Assembly (NCBI GenBank): GCA_963925805.1
Contig: CAWUSE010000012.1
Coordinates: forward strand, 62,001-126,000
Direction of reading: 5' to 3'
Source: UBA10347 sp905182135
GTDB lineage: Bacteria; Actinomycetota; Acidimicrobiia; Acidimicrobiales; UBA10347
DNA length: 64,000 nt
In this document: in pieces, positions 22,953 to 31,554 of the stretch
Numbering within the stretch: position 1 is the first letter of the stretch
Layout of the letters: each line of letters begins with the position of its first letter
The notes under the pieces: generated by a model
What the model was told of the DNA's origin: nothing
Seen by the model: only the letters and a program-made list of their open reading frames with translations
Databases searched by the model: none
Program-made: the position numbers and the translations under genes

Positions 22953-25937
22953 TCAACCATCGGCGTCACTAGCTTCATCAGTCTCGCTCTCTGGATCAGC
23001 CGCATCAGTTTCTGCGTCATCGGCCGCAAGCACGCCGCGGGCGCCATCGACTAGCTCCTGATATCGACCGAGGTCGCCATCCATCAGCGCTTCCTTGGCT
23101 TCATCGAGAAGCTTTAGGGCTTCTTCAGCAGCTGGTCCATCACCAATCACGAGGGCATCGCTGCGGCCAGCATTCGACGTGCTCAAACGGCTGAAGGCGA
23201 CGTCGCCCACACACGTGGGGTCGTCATCATCGTTTTGTAGGCCGCGAACTTGGACACCGAAGAGTGCACGAACCGAGTCCGCCATCGAGTGGCACATGAC
23301 GACGCTGTCGGCATAAGACACAATGACCCATTCGAGGTTTGGCTGTCTGGTGCCAGTCGCAATCACGTAGAGAGGACGGACATAGATCAGCGAGTTCTCA
23401 ATCGGCACGACGATCAGGTCACCGAACTCAACAGACGAACCTTCGTCACGAGCATTCAACAACGAGATCTGCCGGCTGACTTCTTCCTGCGATGTGATCT
23501 GCGACGCGACCAGACCTGGTCCTGGGGCTTCCTCGTCACCGCCAACGTTGGCAACCTCGAAGCTGACAAGCCGACCATAGTCTTGCGAGCCGACTTCGCT
23601 TACGCCAACCATGAACGCCTGAAGTTCTTTTCTCTGGTCATCGGCCGAGAACGGCACGAACGATCGAAAAATCACGAACTCTTGCTTGGTCTCATTGGGA
23701 AGTCGTAGCAAGCTGTAATAGGGGTTGACTCGGGTTTCTGCACGAGACTCGACGCCCTGTGCGTTCGTCGTAGAGGTCTGGCCAGCGCCAAGCACTCCGC
23801 CAGGATCCTGTGCAACTGCCCACTCATCGCTTCCTTCGAGCAGATCCGCTGTCTCATCGACATCGATGTGGTACTTGGCCCACATATTGGTCTGGGTGAT
23901 AAAGATATCTTCGGGATAACGAAGGTTGTCGAGAAGGGCTTCGGGCATCTCGCCAAAGGGCCGAAGCAGCGTAGGGAAGACCTTTTGCCACGCCAGGATG
24001 ATCGGATCATCCTGATCTGCAACATACAAAGTGATGTTGCCGTCGTATGCGTCGACCGTTGCCTTTACCGAGTTGCGCACGTAGTTGAATTCGGAACGAA
24101 GACCCGACCCATTTGGGACCCCTAGGTTCTCGCGGCTCTGGGCATAGGGATAGTTGCTGGTCGTCGTATACGCATCGACCACATACAGGATTCGCCCGTC
24201 GACGACCACTGGATATGGGTTGTGGTCGAACTCGAGGAACGGCGCTACCTTCTTGACACGGTCGCTAATATTGCGGTTCCACACAAAGCGGCTGTCGTCG
24301 CGAACGAAGTCAGAGATCAGCGGGTCGATGCTTTGGAAACGCAATGCGAACAGGGAGCGGCGCCAGAAGCCCCCGGCAGCCACGCCGCCCTCACCCGCAT
24401 AGTTGTGCGCAATACGGGTACTGCCGTCGATTGAATCGATCTCGTCACGATCAGTATTGACGATCGCGTAGCCGTCCATATTTTCGCCAAAATAGATACG
24501 GGGCTGTTCGATCAGAATGTCATCTTCGATGTCGTTCTGGAGCGGGACGTCGCCGATCACGAAGGTCGGCAAGCTGTCGCGAATACGGTTCACCGGTGCC
24601 ACTGCCACACCGTTGCCGTGAGTGAAGCTCAGAACTTCGCTTTCCCAGCCGCTCTCGGGGATACCCGACGGGTTTAGTTCACGTGCAGCAATCAGCACCT
24701 GGGTTTGCACACCATCAATGACATAGCGGTCGACATCAACCTCATTGTCGTCGAACTGGAAGAATGAACGTTCGGCCTGTTGCAGCTGGAATGTCTGCAC
24801 GGAGATCTTCGGGTCGAGCAGCGGGACTGAGGGAACGTTTAGCTCGCTGGTGGCAACGTCTTGACCGGTCAGGTCCTCGGCGTAGCTGAAGATCTGCTGG
24901 TCCACACGACCGAGACCAAATGCATTCTTGGTGGCATCAATATTGCGTTCGACGTACGGGGCTTCCTTGGTGGTCTCATCAGGGTCAACCGAAAAGCGCT
25001 GGACTGCAACGGGATAGATCCCGCCCATCACGATCGAAACGAGCGCCCACAGACCAACAGCAACGGCGGGAAGGCCCCACCCTTTGCGTCGAATATTGAC
25101 AACAAACAACACAACAGAAAGCAGAGCGATCAGGATCAGCAGGTTCAGAACCGGGAGCCGAGCCTTGATATCGGTGTAGCCCAGGCCTGCAAACTTGCCG
25201 TCGTTCGAGTAGCTCAGTGCATACCTATCGAGCCAGTACGTGAAGGCCCGCACAAGCGCCATGGCAGCGAGCAGAACCGACACATGCGCCTTGACTTGGG
25301 GTGTAACGCGTTCGTTGACGGTTTGGATTCGGATGCCACCCGATAGATAGTGCATGGCAATAGTCAGCACCAGCACGACCAGGAGTGCGGTAAACAGCCA
25401 GTCCGCTACGAAGCTAAGGAACGGCATACGGAAAACATAAAAGCTGATGTCTCGGCCGAACTGGGGGTCTACCTCGTTGAAGTCAACGCTGTTCGTGAAC
25501 AGCAACCAGTTGCGCCACTGTGACGCTGCACCGGCACCGATGCTGATAGCGAACAGTCCAGTCACGCCGAATCGGACCAACCCCCAACGAGAGCCAATGA
25601 CCTCGCGGAAGCGCTGAACGGCTTCTTCTTCCGGGCTGGCTTCGCGAAGCTCAGGAGCCAAGCGATCGGCGAGCCAAAGGTTCGTCCAGCACAGGACCGC
25701 AAAGAAGGTAACGAAGATCATCGCCAGGATGACCTTCGATGCCAGAACCTGGCGCCAAACGTCGGTGTAACCAACATTGTCGAACCACAGGTAGTCGGTG
25801 ACAAAGTTTGCGATACCGCGTACCGACAATAAGAGGGCGAAGAGCCCAACGACGATGAAGGCCAGTAGCCCTCGCGCCTTGCCGCTCATCGTTGGTTGCG
25901 ACCGTCTCGGTCGGGGCATTGCTGATTCAGGCCTCAT
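22953..25937 (-). CDS. UPF0182 family membrane protein
   Basis: A 994-residue protein of the UPF0182/DUF-type actinobacterial membrane family (Rv3193c-like). The N-terminal third has about seven membrane segments, beginning GLLAFIVVGLFALLLSVRG and ending near VALWALVSIVMGG-like residue 315. A large, probably external domain of about 580 residues follows, with RFSVDPDETTKEAPYVERNI at its start and TYGRLV/VSYADSV-type strands. The C-terminal 40 residues are strongly acidic. Function is unknown in all species I can recall. ATG at 25937 or internal ATGs at 25919 or 25889 are possible; none has a good ribosome-binding site. It lies downstream of the DivIVA-domain gene. Confidence 0.88.
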   Translation of the reverse strand: MRPESAMPRPRRSQPTMSGKARGLLAFIVVGLFALLLSVRGIANFVTDYLWFDNVGYTDVWRQVLASKVILAMIFVTFFAVLCWTNLWLADRLAPELREASPEEEAVQRFREVIGSRWGLVRFGVTGLFAISIGAGAASQWRNWLLFTNSVDFNEVDPQFGRDISFYVFRMPFLSFVADWLFTALLVVLVLTIAMHYLSGGIRIQTVNERVTPQVKAHVSVLLAAMALVRAFTYWLDRYALSYSNDGKFAGLGYTDIKARLPVLNLLILIALLSVVLFVVNIRRKGWGLPAVAVGLWALVSIVMGGIYPVAVQRFSVDPDETTKEAPYVERNIDATKNAFGLGRVDQQIFSYAEDLTGQDVATSELNVPSVPLLDPKISVQTFQLQQAERSFFQFDDNEVDVDRYVIDGVQTQVLIAARELNPSGIPESGWESEVLSFTHGNGVAVAPVNRIRDSLPTFVIGDVPLQNDIEDDILIEQPRIYFGENMDGYAIVNTDRDEIDSIDGSTRIAHNYAGEGGVAAGGFWRRSLFALRFQSIDPLISDFVRDDSRFVWNRNISDRVKKVAPFLEFDHNPYPVVVDGRILYVVDAYTTTSNYPYAQSRENLGVPNGSGLRSEFNYVRNSVKATVDAYDGNITLYVADQDDPIILAWQKVFPTLLRPFGEMPEALLDNLRYPEDIFITQTNMWAKYHIDVDETADLLEGSDEWAVAQDPGGVLGAGQTSTTNAQGVESRAETRVNPYYSLLRLPNETKQEFVIFRSFVPFSADDQRKELQAFMVGVSEVGSQDYGRLVSFEVANVGGDEEAPGPGLVASQITSQEEVSRQISLLNARDEGSSVEFGDLIVVPIENSLIYVRPLYVIATGTRQPNLEWVIVSYADSVVMCHSMADSVRALFGVQVRGLQNDDDDPTCVGDVAFSRLSTSNAGRSDALVIGDGPAAEEALKLLDEAKEALMDGDLGRYQELVDGARGVLAADDAETDAADPESETDEASDADG

Positions 25938-25986
25938 CAGAGGCCGATGCTACCCGAGTACCTGGACGCTTCTCAGATCGCCACCG

Positions 25987-28017
25987 TTATTTCGCAGTAA
26001 TTGCCCAGGGCATTGGAGATTTTTCGGGCAGCGCATCGCACAGACCAGCCACACAAAGCAGGTTCGCTAGACGCGATGCCGCCATGCCCAGGTGGTCTGT
26101 TTTACGCTGCCTATAAAAGGCCCGAACCGGGTCGACATGCAAATCGGCGGCTTCCACGCCAAGATCGTCGAGCAACGCAAGATGCTGTCGGATCGGCAAC
26201 ACAACATCGGTCTCAAGCAGCTCTTCAACCGCTCCTGCTGGGAGGTGGCCTTCAGGCGCTTGGACATCGATGAGCGCAGCGCCAGCTCCATAGGTAACTG
26301 CCGCTACTTCGTGGATGGCGATCACGTACCGATTGATATGGGTGTCGACATCACCGATGATCGCCGTCAGGGAAACATTTCTCTTCGCTGAGCGAATCCC
26401 CGCAAGCACATCGTTCTGTTCGTCGGCAAGCGCTCGTTTGAGACGTTTCTCGAACTGCTTAGTTGCGTCGGCGATGACCGCATCGCGTTGCGCCTCAATA
26501 CCAGCAATAGCGCCCACCGGTACCGAGGCATCACCTTGATCGTGACCAAAAGCAGTCGATTCCTGTGCGCTAACGAAATCTATTATTTCTCGAGGTGCAA
26601 CCTGCTCGATCGTTACCGCCTTCAAGGCTGCCTTCTTTGCAGCTGATCGACCTGGGCTCTTGCGTGCGGACCGCTGCGCTCGTAGTGCAGCAAACAGGCC
26701 TAGTGCTACGGCATCAGGCTTAGCTCCGACAAGCGGTACAGCAACGACCTCTTCGATCTCGTCAGAGGATTCGATGACGTTGAGATTCTTGTCTTTAAGC
26801 TGGACAAGCTCAGTGCGAATCGCATCCACATCACTGTCTGAAACATCACTGTCTGGGCCGCCGCCCATCAGATCTTCGCTATTTGGGTCTTCGAGATCGA
26901 CTGATGCCGTTGCAGCGGTGCTCGCACGTTTGGCTTCAGCCGCAGCCATCATGGCGGCGATTGGGTCTTCGGGAGCGTCTGCAATCGCTGACGCCTTGAG
27001 GGCCGGGGCTATTGCAGGTGCCTTTGGCTGCGTTGCTAACGCTCCCTTCTCCATGGCTTCAGATACTCGCGGGCGGGCTTCAGATACTCGCGGGCGGCGG
27101 GTCGCTAGAGGTGTGCCCGCCTCGTGTTTCAGCGCGTCGAAAGGGCGGGCCAGATCGGGTGAACGAAGGGGATTCGTCACGATCGAGTCTTCTAAGGAAG
27201 GGGATGCAAGATCAGAGATTGTGATGCGACCGATCATCTTGGCGTCGCGCAGCTCGGCTTCGAGCTGTTTGCGTGATGCCAGAGGTTCCGAGGCAACTGC
27301 TCGAGCTGCGCCGTCGCCGCGAACTTTTGCCTCTTGCAGCGAGGACTTGAGCTCAACGGTCGCTTCCTCAAGTGTGCGACGTACAACTTCGTAGGAGCGC
27401 AGCAGCCGGTCTCGACCGACCCGCAAACGTTCGACCTGGGCGCGGGCTTGGCGGCGTCGCCGTTCCAAGTCGTCAAGAATCTGGGCGCGGGCTTCTTCAG
27501 CTTCGCGAACCAGGGCATCACATTCGTCGCGCGAGCGTTGCACCTGGTCGGCCGCTTGACTGAGCATCGCGTCGGCATCGACACGGGCCTTTTCGCGAAT
27601 GGACTGAGCCTCGACCTGTCCATCACCAACGATCTCGGTTGCTGCTAATTCGGTATCGGCCTGACCATCTTGGAGAACCGTGTCGACTTCGAGGGCCGAT
27701 GAGGCCTGGTCGCCAAACTCACGTTTTGGCTCGACTGGAATATGCGCTGGCGCCTTCCGAAGAGCCTGCTCGGCGCTTTCGGCGCGACGAACAGCCCGAC
27801 CCAAGCGACCGCGCATGAGCGCCTCGCGCTGCTGCGCATCCCGCAATGAATCAGCCACGGCGCGCAGATACTGCTGCACCTGTTTCTGGTCAAAACCTCG
27901 TCGTTCGGTATCGAACGACTGCTGCACGATCTCGGTTGGATCGACAGCGGTATCCAGCGCCTGTTCTGGCAAAGACTCACCCACGGACACGATCGTATGC
28001 GGACCAGAACCCCTCAT
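25987..28017 (-). CDS. DivIVA-domain coiled-coil protein
   Basis: A 676-residue protein. Residues about 30-65 match the DivIVA (DivI1A) domain, with SFDTERRGFDQKQVQQYLRAV, and are followed by coiled coil rich in Arg/Glu/Ala to about 260 (ARVDADAMLSQAADQVQRSR, RRRRQARAQVERLR). The middle is low-complexity with a 7-residue tandem repeat (RPRVSEA twice). The C-terminal 230 residues form a distinct alpha-helical region ending LANLLCVAGLCDALPE. DivIVA-like proteins bind curved membranes at poles or septa and recruit growth machinery. The length and the C-terminal domain are unusual compared with short Wag31. Its neighbours UPF0182 and the PDZ/Lon protease suggest a cell-envelope role. Confidence 0.78.
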   Translation of the reverse strand: MRGSGPHTIVSVGESLPEQALDTAVDPTEIVQQSFDTERRGFDQKQVQQYLRAVADSLRDAQQREALMRGRLGRAVRRAESAEQALRKAPAHIPVEPKREFGDQASSALEVDTVLQDGQADTELAATEIVGDGQVEAQSIREKARVDADAMLSQAADQVQRSRDECDALVREAEEARAQILDDLERRRRQARAQVERLRVGRDRLLRSYEVVRRTLEEATVELKSSLQEAKVRGDGAARAVASEPLASRKQLEAELRDAKMIGRITISDLASPSLEDSIVTNPLRSPDLARPFDALKHEAGTPLATRRPRVSEARPRVSEAMEKGALATQPKAPAIAPALKASAIADAPEDPIAAMMAAAEAKRASTAATASVDLEDPNSEDLMGGGPDSDVSDSDVDAIRTELVQLKDKNLNVIESSDEIEEVVAVPLVGAKPDAVALGLFAALRAQRSARKSPGRSAAKKAALKAVTIEQVAPREIIDFVSAQESTAFGHDQGDASVPVGAIAGIEAQRDAVIADATKQFEKRLKRALADEQNDVLAGIRSAKRNVSLTAIIGDVDTHINRYVIAIHEVAAVTYGAGAALIDVQAPEGHLPAGAVEELLETDVVLPIRQHLALLDDLGVEAADLHVDPVRAFYRQRKTDHLGMAASRLANLLCVAGLCDALPEKSPMPWAITAK
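27055..27096. repeat. 21-bp in-frame tandem repeat inside the DivIVA-domain gene
   Basis: GGCTTCAGATACTCGCGGGC occurs at 27055-27074 and again at 27076-27095, a period of 21 bases. In the protein it gives two copies of RPRVSEA. An in-frame unit such as this can expand or contract without breaking the gene. Confidence 0.85.
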
Positions 28018-28047
28018 TGGCGCATGGTGGAGGTTCTGGAGAGCAAG

Positions 28048-28152
28048 TCACATGAACAACATGAGCAACATCAGCACCACCGCAAGCAAAATCACCACGT
28101 TAGGTTTCCAGAAAAAACTTTCGCTGTCGGCACTTTCACGACCCGAAAACAA
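28048..28152 (-). CDS. Candidate 34-residue single-pass membrane microprotein
   Basis: A minus-strand frame from TTG at 28152 to TGA at 28048-28050 encodes a charged N-terminal segment (FSGRESADSESFFWKPN) followed by a run of about 20 Val/Leu/Met residues ending in MLFM. It stops 30 bases before the DivIVA-domain gene on the same strand. There is no ATG or GTG start before the membrane segment and only a weak GGGTGG upstream of TTG, so this is a proposal. The composition resembles tail-anchored small membrane proteins. Confidence 0.28.
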   Translation of the reverse strand: MFSGRESADSESFFWKPNVVILLAVVLMLLMLFM

Positions 28153-28556
28153 CCACCCTGGCTCGCAACGGCCCCCTCTTCAGCCGTCAGCCACCCCTAA
28201 GCATCTTGCATACACCCGTCGACATCGGCCACAGACCGGAACGGTTCATACCGTGCCGGACGCTCGTCCGAATGAGTGGCGAAATCTCAACAACCGGAAA
28301 CTCGTCGAATGGTTTAGACACTGCGGCAGCCTCGGCTTGAGCAAGAACCCTCGACTCGTTACGCGCTCGCAAGGTCGGCGCCGGTCCTTCAGCCATCAAA
28401 GTGACCTCTGGAAACAGTCTTCGTACGCGCGTTCTCTTTCAGTCCACGCAATATTGTGCTGTTCCCCAGCAGCGACAATCAGCCGATGGCTGTGCACTAA
28501 ACCCGGTAATCAGAGCCCGGCCACCCGCCGCGAAGGTCTGCCAAAGCAGCAAGTTT
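28153..28556. other. Intergenic region with no supported gene
   Basis: About 400 bases between the PDZ/Lon protease stop and the microprotein candidate. A 70-codon minus frame (28187-28399) lacks a recognisable motif or ribosome-binding site and is not called. The promoter of the DivIVA-domain gene should lie here. Confidence 0.35.
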
Positions 28557-30266
28557 CTAGGGTGAACTCTCTTCAAGGAAGCGATCTACATCGCCGCCAA
28601 GCTCGCCCAAGGCAATGAGTGCCTCTTCGAGAGTGTCGACGCCGATCACGATCATGTCTTCGGCATAGACAAGCGCCTCGACGTAGTTGCTCGGAATGTC
28701 AAGCGGTTCTTTGGTTTCGCGACTAACGAAGTTGTCGCAACACTTCGGCACGAAGAACACATCAGCGCCCGAACGCTCCGCTGCAACCGTTTTCTGCTGG
28801 AGGCCACCTACCGGCCCGACATTACCATCGCGGTCTATAGAACCAGTAGCAACAATGCTTAGTCCGTTAGTTAGTTCACCTTCGCTGAGCACATCCATGA
28901 TTGCCAGCGCGAACGCCAAGCCGGCTGAGGGGCCGCTGACGTTTCCGGTGCGCAAGTCGATGTCGATCGGAAATTCTTCGTCGAAGATCGTCAAGGTGCC
29001 AATGCCGATGAACGGGCGAGGTTCGTCGGCTTGCACATCGTCAGGAAGGCAGTCAGCGTCGGCAGACCCGAGTGTGATCGCAACCAAATCGGTGCGCATG
29101 GATTGGGTTGGGTTCTTTGGATCGATCCGTTCGATGCGCAACTCGACCTCGTCGCCAATCGACTGCCCCATGAGCTGTTCGACCAACTCTTCGCCGCTTC
29201 GCACATCAACACCATTCACGCCAACAATCAAGTCGCCGGTTCCGAGCGTCCCATCTGCAGCGGTGCAGTCGAAGACCTGCGCGACTTCGACGCCGATTGG
29301 GACGATTATTAAGTCAAACCCAAGCTTTTGTAACGCCACAACAACGGCGGAATTCTTGGACACCTGCATCCGTCGAATATTGACCTCACGCAGTTCGTCA
29401 GCAGTCTGATCGCCCCGCACCTCGTCCTCATGAAAAATGCCCACATTGTTGTCGAGCTTGGCGTTGAGCCACTGCCACGCCGTGATGTTCGCTGTCTGAG
29501 AGACCGTGACAAAGCCGATCTTGCCCTCGGGAATCGATGCCAAGTCGCCAGAGACCTCGACCCGTTCGATGGTGTCGTAGACCGAACCAGGTTCACGGCT
29601 GTAATACGGCAGGGGCACAACCGATGCCAGAACAATGCCAGCCACAACCAAAGCCAGCACGATGCTCCCAACAATGCTCCACCCGCGGTGAGCGCTATAG
29701 AACGGCTCTCGGACTAGTAGTCCATTGCTGGCAGGTATCACGTTCGTGTCAACTGTCGCTCCGAGCTGCGGTTCGCTACGAGCCGCAGCCTGAGCATCTG
29801 GAGGAGGGAACGGCGGCACGGCCTCGCCCTCGTCCTGACACAGCTGAGCATGCCGAGCGGGATCGCTAACCGCAGACGGGGTCGCCGATTGCGATAAGCC
29901 CGATACGTCAGTGTCGACCGTCTCCAGTGGCAGCGAGGTCGTTGGAACAATCGCTTCTAAACCTGCAGCTTCTTCCGGGTCTGAAGCACGCCTTCCGGCA
30001 GGCGGCATGGCCGGAAGCCTGATCGGCGGGACTTCGGCATACGGAATGGTGATCACAGGATCACCCAAGGTCACCGACTCAACATGTGAAGCAGGCGCAA
30101 CCGGAGGATCACCAATGACGGGAGCACTCGATGCCCAAGCATCGCCCCGGGTAGGAGCGGAGGCGACTTGCTCAGGTCCGGGATCGACTCGTGTCTTCAT
30201 CCGTTGGCGCACCGCTGCACCAGCACCAACAACCAACGCGACAAGTCCAATACGCCAGCGATTCAT
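28557..30266 (-). CDS. Membrane-anchored PDZ and Lon-type (S16) serine protease
   Basis: About 569 residues from the ATG at 30266 (MNRWRIGLVALVVG); the frame extends further but with non-coding character. Domains in order: a hydrophobic N-terminus; a long Pro/Ala-rich linker; a membrane segment near residues 215-235 (IVGSIVLALVVAGIVLAS); a PDZ domain around GTGDLIVGVNGVDV; and a Lon S16 proteolytic domain with catalytic Ser in SGPSAGLAFAL and Lys in GGLQQKTVAAE. This is the YlbL/Rv3194c type without an AAA+ ATPase domain. In actinobacteria it is commonly next to UPF0182 genes, as here. The N-terminal extension before the membrane segment is unusually long. Substrate unknown. Confidence 0.85.
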   Translation of the reverse strand: MNRWRIGLVALVVGAGAAVRQRMKTRVDPGPEQVASAPTRGDAWASSAPVIGDPPVAPASHVESVTLGDPVITIPYAEVPPIRLPAMPPAGRRASDPEEAAGLEAIVPTTSLPLETVDTDVSGLSQSATPSAVSDPARHAQLCQDEGEAVPPFPPPDAQAAARSEPQLGATVDTNVIPASNGLLVREPFYSAHRGWSIVGSIVLALVVAGIVLASVVPLPYYSREPGSVYDTIERVEVSGDLASIPEGKIGFVTVSQTANITAWQWLNAKLDNNVGIFHEDEVRGDQTADELREVNIRRMQVSKNSAVVVALQKLGFDLIIVPIGVEVAQVFDCTAADGTLGTGDLIVGVNGVDVRSGEELVEQLMGQSIGDEVELRIERIDPKNPTQSMRTDLVAITLGSADADCLPDDVQADEPRPFIGIGTLTIFDEEFPIDIDLRTGNVSGPSAGLAFALAIMDVLSEGELTNGLSIVATGSIDRDGNVGPVGGLQQKTVAAERSGADVFFVPKCCDNFVSRETKEPLDIPSNYVEALVYAEDMIVIGVDTLEEALIALGELGGDVDRFLEESSP

Positions 30267-30332
30267 CGGCAGGGCTTTGTGTGTAGCGTCGACCCATCCG
30301 GCAGGACTCCTGCAGGTAGAGTTACGCCCGTT

Positions 30333-30731
30333 GTGTTGCCCGTGCTCGTACTCTCCGTCACTCTGATCCTTCTGGCGTTGTGCCAGCAATCTCTCGCCCC
30401 GCGTCTGCCATGGCTGGCAACGGTACGCGCTACGACGCGGCGAGTGACAGCGGGTCCACCATTCAATCGAGATTTGTTGCATCACAGCGCTGTACGTGTC
30501 AGCCAGCCTGGCGGGCCGCGCTCGAGCCGCGAAGCACGTCGTCAAGGACGCGACCCGTTACGGCATCACCGAGCGGTCGTAGGTTACGACGCTCGCACGC
30601 CCTGGTACATCCGTGTTCGGTCACTCTTGATCCTGATTCTGATCGTGGTCGGCCTGGGAATGGCCATTGCAGGGTTCACCCTGCTCCTCATCGCGTCGGG
30701 CCGGCTCCTGCTCGAAGTTATGGCCGGGTAG
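30333..30731 (+). CDS. Small hypothetical membrane protein
   Basis: A frame from GTG at 30333 to TAG at 30729-30731 gives about 132 residues with hydrophobic segments at both ends: LPVLVLSVTLILLALC near the start and LLILILIVVGLGMAIAGFTLLLIASG at the end. The C-terminal part looks clearly coding; the N-terminal half is less certain, and a GTG at about 30447 would give a shorter single-pass form. The TAG stop shares its last base with the GTG of the HEAT-repeat gene (TAGTG), which supports expression of both. Family not recognised. Confidence 0.45.
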   Translation: MLPVLVLSVTLILLALCQQSLAPRLPWLATVRATTRRVTAGPPFNRDLLHHSAVRVSQPGGPRSSREARRQGRDPLRHHRAVVGYDARTPWYIRVRSLLILILIVVGLGMAIAGFTLLLIASGRLLLEVMAG

Positions 30732-31402
30732 TGGCCGTAACATCCAAGCCTCCCCCGCCCCCTGACCCCGACGTCGTCGAGCGACACCGCATCGTGGTGA
30801 TCGCTGGCCATAGCGGCGATCTAACTATCGTTGAAGCCCACCTTGCTGATCCGGCTGCCATCGTGCGCCAAGCGGCCTTCTCTGCTCTGCATCGACTCGG
30901 TGCCTGCACGGCGGATCACGTCCGAGCTGCTACCGCCGACCCAGCGCCCCGTGTCCGGGCACGCGCCAGCGAGCTAGCAGTGCATATCGACGGCGTAACC
31001 CCCGCAGCACTTCTCGATGACCAGGATTCCTCGGTTGTCGAAGTCGCATGTTTTGCTTGCGGCGAAGTCTCATGGCCCCCCGGCACCGCACCCATTACAC
31101 AACTCTCGGTTATCGCCACCAGTCATGACGACGCTCTCTGCCGCGAGTCAGCCGCCGCAGCGCTTGGCGCTATCGGAGACCCGGCTGGTCTCGACGCTGT
31201 ACTTCTTGCATGCACCGACCGCGTCACCGTGCGGCGCCGGGCAACCCTTGCCTTGGCAGCCTTCGACGACCCTCGTGCTGACAAGGTGCTCCACGCCGCC
31301 CTCGACGACAAGGATTGGCAGGTTCGCCAAGCCGCCGAGGACCTCCTCGAAGTCGGCCGCGTGCTCGACGCCCCTCCCGACCCCGACGCGTACGCCGACT
31401 AG
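30731..31402 (+). CDS. HEAT-repeat protein
   Basis: A 223-residue protein of repeated helical pairs. Recurring motifs are ADPAAIVRQAAFSALHRLG, ADPAPRVRARASELA, DDQDSSVVEVACFACGE, LCRESAAAALGAIGDPAGL and DKDWQVRQAAEDLLEVG, spaced about 30-40 residues apart as in HEAT/PBS-lyase repeats. Such proteins are adaptors or scaffolds; no catalytic site is visible. The GTG at 30731 overlaps the preceding stop, so the apparent longer open frame upstream (from 30380) is probably fortuitous. It ends against the tandem 74-bp repeat. Confidence 0.8.
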   Translation: MAVTSKPPPPPDPDVVERHRIVVIAGHSGDLTIVEAHLADPAAIVRQAAFSALHRLGACTADHVRAATADPAPRVRARASELAVHIDGVTPAALLDDQDSSVVEVACFACGEVSWPPGTAPITQLSVIATSHDDALCRESAAAALGAIGDPAGLDAVLLACTDRVTVRRRATLALAAFDDPRADKVLHAALDDKDWQVRQAAEDLLEVGRVLDAPPDPDAYAD

Positions 31403-31550
31403 CCAAAACCACAAAAGCCCCCGGGACCTCAGACCCAACCAGCCCAAACAGGATGAGCGCAGCGAATCCGGACTACCCAAAATCACAAAAGCCCCCGGGA
31501 CCTCAGACCCAACCAGCCCAAACAGGATGAGCGCAGCGAATCCGGACTAC
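31403..31550. repeat. 74-bp tandem duplication between convergent genes
   Basis: Two units (31403-31476 and 31477-31550) are identical except for one C/T difference at the seventh position. They fill almost all of the gap between the stop of the HEAT protein and the stop of mreB. Each unit begins CCAAAA and includes AAAAGCCCCCGGGACCTC. On the minus strand the last part reads CCCGGGGGCTTTTG, resembling half of a terminator, but no complete hairpin is visible within one unit. Confidence 0.92.
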
Positions 31551-31554
31551 CCGG

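Noticed and set aside
26660..27394. 244-codon plus-strand frame opposite the DivIVA-domain gene
   Set aside because: Ser/Arg-rich antisense of a coiled-coil coding sequence; no independent support.
30380..30730. N-terminal extension of the HEAT-repeat frame
   Set aside because: It overlaps the membrane-protein frame and lacks helical repeats; the TAGTG overlap at 30729-30733 supports the GTG at 30731.
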